The notes below the pieces were generated by a model. The model saw nothing but the letters and a program-made list of their open reading frames with translations. It was not told the origin of the DNA and searched no databases. A DNA stretch of 31,461 nucleotides, from the NCBI GenBank assembly GCA_021808185.1, contig JAKBCB010000003.1:1-31461 (forward strand), in the 5' to 3' direction. The position numbers were made by a program, and so were the translations under genes. Source of the DNA: Pseudomonadota bacterium (lineage in GTDB: Bacteria > Pseudomonadota > Alphaproteobacteria > Acetobacterales > Acetobacteraceae). This document shows positions 24,080 to 29,943 of this stretch, one piece after another. Each line of letters opens with the position of its first letter. Position 1 is the stretch's first letter.

Positions 24080-24427
24080 TCATGCGGACCCTCCCGCGGT
24101 TGCGAATGCGGCGACCGGCCCCGGAGGGGGGACCGCGGCGCCGCCGAAGCCCTGCACCAGCGAAGCGGCGAGTCGGCGCGCCGCATCGTCGGCCAGGGCA
24201 TAGATGACCGCCCGGGCCTCGCGCCGCGCGACCACCAGCCCGGCCTCCCGCAACTCGCCGAGATGCTGCGACAGATTGGGCTGACGCAGCCCGAGCGCCG
24301 CTTCCAGCGCGGCGACCGAGCGTTCGCCTGCGAGCAGCGTGAGCAGGATGCCGAGGCGCGCCGGATTGGCGAGCGCGCGCAACTGGGCGACGGCCGGCTC
24401 GACCGCGATCGGCAGCGCCGCGTTCAT
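24080..24427 (-). CDS. ArsR-family repressor without cysteines (BigR/SqrR-like context)
   Basis: 115 residues with the ArsR winged helix: LRALANPARLGILLTLLAGE, LGLRQPNLSQHLGELREAGL, and the wing RREARAVIYALAD. The context (DUF442 upstream, TauE/SafE downstream) is that of the persulfide sensors BigR and SqrR, which use two Cys. This protein has none anywhere, nor metal-binding Cys clusters. ATG 24427 overlaps the stop of the DUF442 gene (ATGA). It presumably binds the AT-rich palindrome upstream of the operon, but it must sense its signal by another route or act constitutively. Confidence 0.9.
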   Translation of the reverse strand: MNAALPIAVEPAVAQLRALANPARLGILLTLLAGERSVAALEAALGLRQPNLSQHLGELREAGLVVARREARAVIYALADDAARRLAASLVQGFGGAAVPPPGPVAAFATAGGSA

Positions 24428-24867
24428 TCGCCGGCGGCTTCGGCTTCGTACCGGTCGAGCCAGGCCAACGCGTCGCGGACCGCGATGCCGCGGGCGGCTG
24501 CGAAGGCGGCGGCGTCCTCGCGCGTCATCCGGCCTTCCAGAAGCTCGCCGAGCAGCCACAGATTGGCCGAGCGGGTGCCGGAGCGGCAATGCGCATGCAC
24601 GGCGCCGTCGGCGGCGCGCAGTGCCGCGCAGAAGGCGTCGATGTCGGCGCGGGTGACCGCCGGGAAGGCCACCGGGATGTGCCGATAGCCGATGCCGGCC
24701 GAGGCGGCGAGGCGCGCGGCCTCGGCGGCCGGAAGCTGGTGCGGCGCCTCGCCATCCGGCCGGTTGTTGATGACGAGGCACACACCCGCCTCCGCCAACG
24801 CGGCGAAATCCTGGTGCTCAAGCTGCGGCGAGACAGAGAGCGTCTCCGTCAGACGGATGGCCTTCAT
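24424..24867 (-). CDS. DUF442/TIGR01244 family protein (Blh N-domain-like, CX5R motif)
   Basis: 147 residues resembling dual-specificity phosphatases. The signature is HAHCRSGTRSANLW with Cys94 and Arg99 (CX5R). Upstream, LVINNRPDGEAPHQLP is the family's conserved N-terminal loop. This domain is found fused to the persulfide dioxygenase-like Blh protein or alone in sulfide-response operons, where it is thought to handle persulfides as a sulfurtransferase rather than as a phosphatase. It is the first gene of the operon, has a GGGGAGA site before ATG 24867, and overlaps the ArsR gene by 4 bp. Confidence 0.9.
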   Translation of the reverse strand: MKAIRLTETLSVSPQLEHQDFAALAEAGVCLVINNRPDGEAPHQLPAAEAARLAASAGIGYRHIPVAFPAVTRADIDAFCAALRAADGAVHAHCRSGTRSANLWLLGELLEGRMTREDAAAFAAARGIAVRDALAWLDRYEAEAAGE

Positions 24868-24892
24868 GGTCTCCCCGCGGCGTCATATGCGA

Positions 24893-24924
24893 CTTAAGTT
24901 ATATATATAACCGAGCCTGCGCAA
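24893..24924 (-). promoter_or_regulatory. Promoter with perfect AT-rich palindromes, candidate ArsR operator
   Basis: GTTATATATATAAC (24898-24911) is a perfect 14-bp palindrome and overlaps a second one, ACTTAAGT (24893-24900). On the minus strand a -35-like TTGCGC (24924-24919) stands 17 bp from a -10-like TAACTT (24901-24896), so the palindrome fills the spacer, 31 bp before the DUF442 start. A repressor there would block the whole sulfur operon. Confidence 0.6.
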
Positions 24925-24938
24925 GTGCCGGGCCGGCG

Positions 24939-25538
24939 TCAGCTCCGCCAGGGCCGCGGCAGCAGGGCCGGCACGCGGGCGCAATAGGCGACATAGGCGT
25001 CGCCGTACCGCGCGCGCAGCTTCCGCTCCTCCGCGCGGATGCCGATGGCGATGTATGCGCTGGCGCATAGCGCGGTCGCCAGCGACAGCGGGGTGAATGC
25101 CAGGCCCCAGAGCACCAGCAGCAGCCCGAGATAGAGCGGGTGTCGCACCCTCCGGTTCATTCCCGCCGTGACCAGCGGTTCCGGCGCGTCCCAGGGCGTG
25201 TCGCGGACGGCGCCGCGCCACTGCGCCAGGCCGCTGAACCGCCCGAGATCATAGGACCGTCCCGCCGCCGCCAGCACCAGAAGCCCGGCCAGGACGGCGG
25301 CGAGCATCACCGCCCGCAGCGGCCAGGGAACGGGGAGGGCCGGCAGCCCGCCGAGCAGCCAGGCGCCGGCGGACAACACCAGCAGCAGATGCAGCGAGGC
25401 GATGAGGTTGTACACCAGCCGCTCGCCTCGCCCGACCCGCCGGATCATCCAGGCGCGCACCCGATGTTCGGCCAGCAGGCTGTGCCCGAGGCCGAAGCTC
25501 GCCCACAGCGCGGTGTAGATGGCAAATTCGCCTGGCAT
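24939..25538 (-). CDS. Isoprenylcysteine methyltransferase/NnrU-like integral membrane protein
   Basis: 199 residues with about five membrane segments (FAIYTALWASFGLGHSLLAE, YNLIASLHLLLVLSAGAWLL, LRAVMLAAVLAGLLVLAA, and two near the C-terminus). The C-terminal pattern RRVRHPLYLGLLLVLWG followed by AEERKLRARYGDAYVAYCAR is the signature of the phospholipid/isoprenylcysteine methyltransferase fold, in which RHP and the E/Y residues bind S-adenosylmethionine and substrate. NnrU relatives lack a defined activity. ATG 25538 is divergent from the Crp-like gene by 45 bp. It ends 71 bp before the DUF442 start and could read into the sulfur operon. Substrate unknown. Confidence 0.82.
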   Translation of the reverse strand: MPGEFAIYTALWASFGLGHSLLAEHRVRAWMIRRVGRGERLVYNLIASLHLLLVLSAGAWLLGGLPALPVPWPLRAVMLAAVLAGLLVLAAAGRSYDLGRFSGLAQWRGAVRDTPWDAPEPLVTAGMNRRVRHPLYLGLLLVLWGLAFTPLSLATALCASAYIAIGIRAEERKLRARYGDAYVAYCARVPALLPRPWRS

Positions 25539-25583
25539 GGCGCTTCCCGCGTCCTGTGTCTGAAGCGTTCGGTGGGAGGCTGC

Positions 25584-26087
25584 ATGATCGGCGCAGGGTT
25601 TGCCAGCATCCCGCCGCTCGCGGCGCTCGAACCAGCGGCGCGGATGCGGCTGGCCGAGAACGCCGAGTTGCTGCGCGTGCCGGCGGGCGAAACGCTGTTT
25701 GCCGCCGGCATGCCGTGCCGGAACTACGTCATTCTGTGCTCCGGCCGCGTGCGGATGCATCAGCTCGACGAGGACGGGCACGGAATCGTCCTCTATCGGC
25801 TGGGGGCAGGCGACCCCTGCATCCTGACCACGGCCGCGCTGTTCAGCGGCGAACCCTATGCGGCCTTTGCCGTCACCGAAATGCCGGCGGAGGTGATTGC
25901 CCTGCCGGCGTCCGTGTTCGACGCGCTGATCGGCAGTTCCCCGGCATTCCGCCGCTTTGTGTTCGCATCGCACGCGACCCGCCTCGCGGCGCTGATGCGG
26001 GTGGTGCGCAGCCGCAGAAGCCAGCAGGCCGGGCAGAACCTGACCAGCGCGGTCAGCACCAGGACGATGCCGGCGATGCCGACATAG
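25584..26087 (+). CDS. Truncated Crp/Fnr-family regulator (sensor domain only)
   Basis: 167 codons from ATG 25584. Residues 1-141 form the cyclic-nucleotide-binding-like domain of a Crp/Fnr regulator: ENAELLRVPAGETLFAAGMP, RNYVILCSGRVRMHQLDEDG, FSGEPYAAFAVTEMPAEVIA, then the start of the dimer helix (FASHATRLAALMRVV). After Val141 (26006) the reading frame enters sequence antisense to the DUF2892 gene, and the helix-turn-helix domain is missing. Two Cys (45 and 52) near the Fnr-like N-region are present. Without DNA-binding domain it cannot regulate as its relatives do; it may be a decaying gene. It diverges from the methyltransferase-like gene. Confidence 0.75.
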   Translation: MIGAGFASIPPLAALEPAARMRLAENAELLRVPAGETLFAAGMPCRNYVILCSGRVRMHQLDEDGHGIVLYRLGAGDPCILTTAALFSGEPYAAFAVTEMPAEVIALPASVFDALIGSSPAFRRFVFASHATRLAALMRVVRSRRSQQAGQNLTSAVSTRTMPAMPT

Positions 26088-26182
26088 CGGATCGGCCCGT
26101 GGCCAAGGGCGGCAACCGCCAGCAGGGCGATGCCGATCAGTGCGCGCAGCACGCGATCGAGGGTTCCGACATTGGCCTGCAT
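25856..26182 (-). CDS. DUF2892 (YgaP-like) membrane protein with a read-through tail
   Basis: The first 60 residues are a complete DUF2892 domain: MQANVGTLDRVLRALIGIAL, two membrane helices, and the signature RFCPACWLLRLRT. DUF2892 proteins usually end a few residues after this. Here the frame continues for 48 residues that are antisense to the crp fragment (to the stop at 25856) and have no family likeness. In YgaP the helices anchor a rhodanese, so the family is linked to sulfur transfer at the membrane. The natural stop seems lost at the same junction (about 26000-26006) that truncates crp. Confidence 0.75.
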   Translation of the reverse strand: MQANVGTLDRVLRALIGIALLAVAALGHGPIRYVGIAGIVLVLTALVRFCPACWLLRLRTTRISAARRVACDANTKRRNAGELPISASNTDAGRAITSAGISVTAKAA

Positions 26183-26239
26183 TGACAGCGCTCCGCTGGT
26201 TCCAGTCTTCGGGCGATGCAGGATGCCGCCGAGGCCGCC

Positions 26240-26270
26240 GCGCGGTCTGTGATTGAGTCACAGACCGCGC
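26240..26270. promoter_or_regulatory. Perfect 13-bp inverted repeat with CRP-like half sites
   Basis: GCGCGGTCTGTGA (26240-26252) and TCACAGACCGCGC (26258-26270) pair perfectly around TTGAG. The core TGTGA-N5-TCACA resembles a Crp half-site pair, though the usual spacing is N6. It lies 58 bp upstream of the DUF2892 start and 74 bp beyond the MarR gene stop, so it could also be the terminator of that gene; no T-run follows on either strand. Confidence 0.5.
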
Positions 26271-26343
26271 TGCGCCTCCACGCGTATCGGTTCGCTGCGG
26301 TCAGCGTGAACGGTATCGGGATAGGGTCGAGCCGGTTGCGGGG

Positions 26344-26733
26344 TCAGGCAGCCGCGGCGATGGCCTGGGCGGGGGTGGAGCGGGTCATGGCGCCGAGTTC
26401 GCGGAAGAAGGCAGCGCCGGCCGCGGTGCGGCGGGCCAGGACGCGGCGCCGGTCCTCCCGGTCTTCCTCGCGCGCGATCAGATCGAACTCGATCAGCCGG
26501 TCCATGATACGCGTGACGCCGGGGCGGGAGACGTGAAGAAGTTCGGCCAGGCTGCTGACCGTGTGCATCGTCTCGGACATGTAGATGGTCATGAACACGG
26601 CCAGTTGCCGCACCGTCAGGTCCCGCCCGTCCCGCCGCACCAGCGCGAGGAGGGAGCCGCGCAGCATCCGGATGCGCGCATCCTCAACCAGTTCGGCGGG
26701 CAGGTCGCCGTCCGGGATAATCATGTCGTTCAT
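26344..26733 (-). CDS. MarR-family transcriptional regulator
   Basis: 129 residues from ATG 26733, preceded by GGGAG 10 bases upstream; extension to 26778 is possible but would include the upstream inverted repeat region. The winged helix reads LTVRQLAVFMTIYMSETMHT, VSSLAELLHVSRPGVTRIM, DRLIEFDLIAREEDREDRRR (the acidic/basic wing). It stands alone; the nearest genes are the DUF2892 gene downstream and the divergent IclR gene 244 bp away. Its targets cannot be told, but it may control itself through the repeat at 26767-26782. Confidence 0.9.
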   Translation of the reverse strand: MNDMIIPDGDLPAELVEDARIRMLRGSLLALVRRDGRDLTVRQLAVFMTIYMSETMHTVSSLAELLHVSRPGVTRIMDRLIEFDLIAREEDREDRRRVLARRTAAGAAFFRELGAMTRSTPAQAIAAAA

Positions 26734-26766
26734 GGCTCGAACTCCCATCCGATTTGTCTGCCGCAT

Positions 26767-26782
26767 TATCTCTAACAAGATA
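26767..26782 (-). promoter_or_regulatory. Candidate operator upstream of the second MarR gene
   Basis: TATCT (26767-26771) and AGATA (26778-26782) form an inverted repeat around CTAACA, 34 bp upstream of the MarR start, in an AT-rich patch. The 243-bp MarR-IclR gap shows no gene. Confidence 0.4.
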
Positions 26783-26976
26783 CGGAAGTCCAGAGCTAAG
26801 TGATGGATTTCAGATAGTTTTTACACCCGGTTCCCTACAGATTAACGGTCGGCACAACCCCCGAAAACGAACCAAACCGGCGATCGCACGGATCGGAACG
26901 GCCGTCCGGCAACGCTTCGGCGCGGTCCGGAAGCATGGCCGTGCCGTTGACACCCGATGCGGGCCGCGCCTAGCAT

Positions 26977-27792
26977 ATGGTGACAACGTCCTGTAATCAA
27001 AGACAGTCCGTGCCACTTCAAACCCAGCCGCTGGGGTCTGCGCTCAAGACCCTCGCCCTGCTTGAAGCGATCGCCGAGTCAGGGTCCGGCGTGCGCATCT
27101 CCGACCTCGCGCGCCGGGTGGGGGCGCTGCGGGGCACCGTCTATCAGCAGCTCGTCACGCTGGTCGCCGCGGGGTGGATGGAGCGGCGGGAGGACGGCAC
27201 CTATTGCCTGACGCTGCGTGCCGCCCGCATCGGCCACGCGGCGCTGGAACAGGCGAGCCTCGGGGAGCGCGTGATCCCGAACATGGAGCGGCTGGCCGCC
27301 GAGCTGTCGCATACCGTGTCGCTGGCGATCGCCGACCGTGACGCCGCGCTGATCGTGCAGCGGGTGGAACCGGGCCGGGTGCTGCGCTCCGATCTGCGCG
27401 TCGGAACGCGCATGCCGATGGCGCGCAGCGCCTCCGGCCGCGTGCTTGCGGCCTTCGCCACCGGGGAGGATCTGGCGGCGATGCGGACGGACGGTGTCAG
27501 CATCCCCGCCGAGGCGGACCTGAAGGCGATCCGCGCGCGGCGCTACGAGGTGTCCAATTCGGGCAGCTTTCAGGGGATCATGGCGGTGGCGGTGCCGATC
27601 TTCGCGGCCGACCGGCGGTGCCTGGCGGCGTTGTCGGTCTCTTCGCATGCCGGCGATCTGGACGTGCAGCACGTCGCCAACGCGCTGCGGTTCCATGCGC
27701 GCGATATCAGCCGCATGGTCAGCGGGCAGCGCACCGCCGACTTCGACGCCGAACACGGCACGACGGAAGCCCGTTCGGGCGCGACGGCATGA
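26977..27792 (+). CDS. IclR-family transcriptional regulator
   Basis: 271 residues. The N-terminal helix-turn-helix spans about residues 18-75 (SALKTLALLEAIAESGSGVR, ISDLARRVGALRGTVYQQL, LVAAGWMERREDGTY). The effector domain has SLAIADRDAALIVQRVEP, MPMARSASGRVLAAF and the C-terminal GIMAVAVPIFAADRRCLAAL. The start is uncertain: ATG 26977 and GTG 27010 both lack a good ribosome site. It directly precedes the ABC uptake operon, its stop overlapping a possible ATG of the binding-protein gene, so it most likely controls that operon in response to the transported compound or a metabolite. Confidence 0.9.
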   Translation: MVTTSCNQRQSVPLQTQPLGSALKTLALLEAIAESGSGVRISDLARRVGALRGTVYQQLVTLVAAGWMERREDGTYCLTLRAARIGHAALEQASLGERVIPNMERLAAELSHTVSLAIADRDAALIVQRVEPGRVLRSDLRVGTRMPMARSASGRVLAAFATGEDLAAMRTDGVSIPAEADLKAIRARRYEVSNSGSFQGIMAVAVPIFAADRRCLAALSVSSHAGDLDVQHVANALRFHARDISRMVSGQRTADFDAEHGTTEARSGATA

Positions 27793-27809
27793 CGCCGGGC
27801 AGGGGGAAG

Positions 27810-29048
27810 ATGATGATGATGGCGGCGCGCATTCCCGGCGGCCGGATTTCCCGCCGCGGTGTTCTGGCGGCCGGCGCCGGCGCGGTCGGTCTGGCGCTGT
27901 CCAGGCGTGCCGCCGCCGATCAGGCCGCGGTGGCCATCGCCCTGATCGCGCCGCTGTCCGGCGACTGGGCGGAGCACGGCGTGCTGATGCGCGAGGGTGC
28001 GCAGTTCGCCATCGATCAGATCAACGCCCAGGGCGGGATCGCCGCGCTGGGTGGTGCCAGATTGCAGCTTGTCGTGGCCGACACCGGAAGCTCGGTGGAA
28101 ACGGCGGTGTCCGCGGCGCAGCGCGTGCTGGGCGGCGGCAAGGTCAGTGCGGCACTGGGCTGCTGGCTGAGCTCCTTCACCCTCGGCGCGACCGAGATCG
28201 CCGAGCGGGTGCGCGTGCCGTGGCTGACCTTCTCCTATGCCGACCGGCTGACATCGCGCGGCTACCGCTACACGTTCCGCGATAATGCGCCATCGAGCGT
28301 GCAGATCCCGCAGGCCCTGAAGCTGATCACCGAGGCGAGCGCCCGCGAGGGCAAGCCGATGCGCACCATCGGCATCGTCGGCGACAACACGGCGGCGTCG
28401 CAGGCCGCCTATGGCATCGTGCGCAAGGTCGCGCCGCAGTTCGGGTTGACCCTCGTGGTCGAGCAGGTGTGGACGCCACCGCTCGCCAACCCCGACGCGA
28501 TCGCGGACGCGATCAAGGCCGCGCAACCGGACCTGATCCACGCCGCGGCGACCAGCTTCTCCGACACCGCCGGGCTGATCCAGGCGATGCGCGCGCATGA
28601 GGTGAAAACCGCGGTGCTGGGTGCCGGCTCGCAGTTCCTCACCCCCGAATTCGTCAAGGCGGTCGGCGGCGGAGACAAGCTCACCGGCCTTGCCACCATC
28701 GTCGGCGACGGCGTGCTGAAAGGCATGGAGCAGCTCAGCGCCGGGTACGAGAAGCAGTACGGCCACCCGATGATCGAGGATTCGGCGGAGGCCTATGCCG
28801 AAACCTGGATCATCAAGGAGGCCCTGGAGGCCGCGCGCTCGGCCGATCCGCAGAAGCTGCGCGACGCGCTGGCCGGGTTGCACCTGACGCAGGGACCCGC
28901 CACCTTCCTGCCGGGCGGCGAAGTGCAGTTCGACAGCACCGGCCAGAACGTGAAGGCCAGCGTCGCCATCCAGCAATGGCAGGGCGGCCGGATCGTCACC
29001 GTGGCGCCGGAGAATGCCGCGACCGGCCGGTTGATCCCGCTCCAGTGA
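27810..29048 (+). CDS. LIV-type ABC transporter substrate-binding protein
   Basis: About 412 residues of the LivJ/LivK-like periplasmic binding family. The N-terminus has a twin-arginine-type signal (GRISRRGVLAAGAGAVGLAL). Mature motifs are IALIAPLSGDWAEHGVLMREG, QFAIDQINAQGGIAALGGA, AALGCWLSSFTLGATEIAER and the C-terminal DALAGLHLTQGP. Four ATGs follow AGGGGG (27801-27806), at 27810, 27813, 27816 and 27819; 27813 or 27816 has the best spacing. ATG 27789, overlapping the IclR stop, is the longest option. It would deliver an amino acid, amide, or aromatic acid to the LivH/LivM-LivG permease encoded next. Confidence 0.9.
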   Translation: MMMMAARIPGGRISRRGVLAAGAGAVGLALSRRAAADQAAVAIALIAPLSGDWAEHGVLMREGAQFAIDQINAQGGIAALGGARLQLVVADTGSSVETAVSAAQRVLGGGKVSAALGCWLSSFTLGATEIAERVRVPWLTFSYADRLTSRGYRYTFRDNAPSSVQIPQALKLITEASAREGKPMRTIGIVGDNTAASQAAYGIVRKVAPQFGLTLVVEQVWTPPLANPDAIADAIKAAQPDLIHAAATSFSDTAGLIQAMRAHEVKTAVLGAGSQFLTPEFVKAVGGGDKLTGLATIVGDGVLKGMEQLSAGYEKQYGHPMIEDSAEAYAETWIIKEALEAARSADPQKLRDALAGLHLTQGPATFLPGGEVQFDSTGQNVKASVAIQQWQGGRIVTVAPENAATGRLIPLQ

Positions 29049-29073
29049 CCGGCCCGGCTGCTGCGGTGCGCGC

Positions 29074-29943
29074 GTGACCGCCCTGCTGCAGCATGCGATC
29101 GACGGGTTGCTGCTGGGCGGCGTGTACGCCCTTCTGGCCGCCGGACTGGCGCTGATCTTCGGCGTCATGCGCATGGCGAATTTCGCCCAGGGCAGCTTCG
29201 TGATGCTGGGCATGTATGCGACGTTCTTCGCCCACCGCGCGCTCGCACTCGACCCTTATCTGCTCGCCCTGCCGGTGGGCGTGCTGTTTCTCGTCGTCGG
29301 CTACGCGGTCGAGCGGCTGGTGATCGAGCGTGTGCCGATGGGCGACCAGGACGCGCAGATGCTGCTCACGATCGGCCTGTCCTATGTCGTCATCAACCTC
29401 GCTGTGAACCGCTTCGGGGTGACGCCGCAGACCATCGTGCTGCCGTACACCTTCGCGCTCTGGCATCTCGGCCCCCTGTATCTGCGGCAGGCCGAGGTGT
29501 TCGCATGTGCCGCCTCGCTGATCGTCATGGCGGGGCTGTACGGGCTGCTGCACGCCACCTGGACCGGCCGGGCGCTGCGTGCGACGGCGGATGACCCGCG
29601 GGCCGCGGCGCTGTCCGGCATGCATGTGCGGCGGCTGCACGGCATGGCCTTCGGCATCGGCGTCGGCCTCGCTGCACTTGCCGGCGCGCTGCTGGCGACG
29701 TTCACGCCGCTGTCGCCCGGCGTCGGCCAGCCGTACATCCTGGTGATGTTCATCGCTGTCGTACTGGGCGGCATCGGGTCGATCGAAGGGGCTGTCCTCG
29801 GCGCCTTCCTGGTCGGCCTGATCGAGCAGATCGCCGCCATCGCATTGCCGCTGCAATTGCAGGACGTGCCGGTGTTCGCGCTGTTCGTCCTCGCTTTGAT
29901 GCTGCGGCCGCAAGGACTGTTCGGAGTGGGTGCGCGCGTATGA
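29074..29943 (+). CDS. LivH-type ABC transporter permease
   Basis: 289 residues with about eight membrane segments. Typical LivH sequence: AIDGLLLGGVYALLAAGLAL, GVMRMANFAQGSFVMLGMYA, RALRATADDPRAAALSGMHV (the EAA-like coupling loop) and VVLGGIGSIEGAVLGAFLVG. GTG 29074 follows the binding-protein stop by 25 bp, and the stop overlaps the next ATG (ATGA). It forms one half of the inner-membrane channel. Confidence 0.93.
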   Translation: MTALLQHAIDGLLLGGVYALLAAGLALIFGVMRMANFAQGSFVMLGMYATFFAHRALALDPYLLALPVGVLFLVVGYAVERLVIERVPMGDQDAQMLLTIGLSYVVINLAVNRFGVTPQTIVLPYTFALWHLGPLYLRQAEVFACAASLIVMAGLYGLLHATWTGRALRATADDPRAAALSGMHVRRLHGMAFGIGVGLAALAGALLATFTPLSPGVGQPYILVMFIAVVLGGIGSIEGAVLGAFLVGLIEQIAAIALPLQLQDVPVFALFVLALMLRPQGLFGVGARV

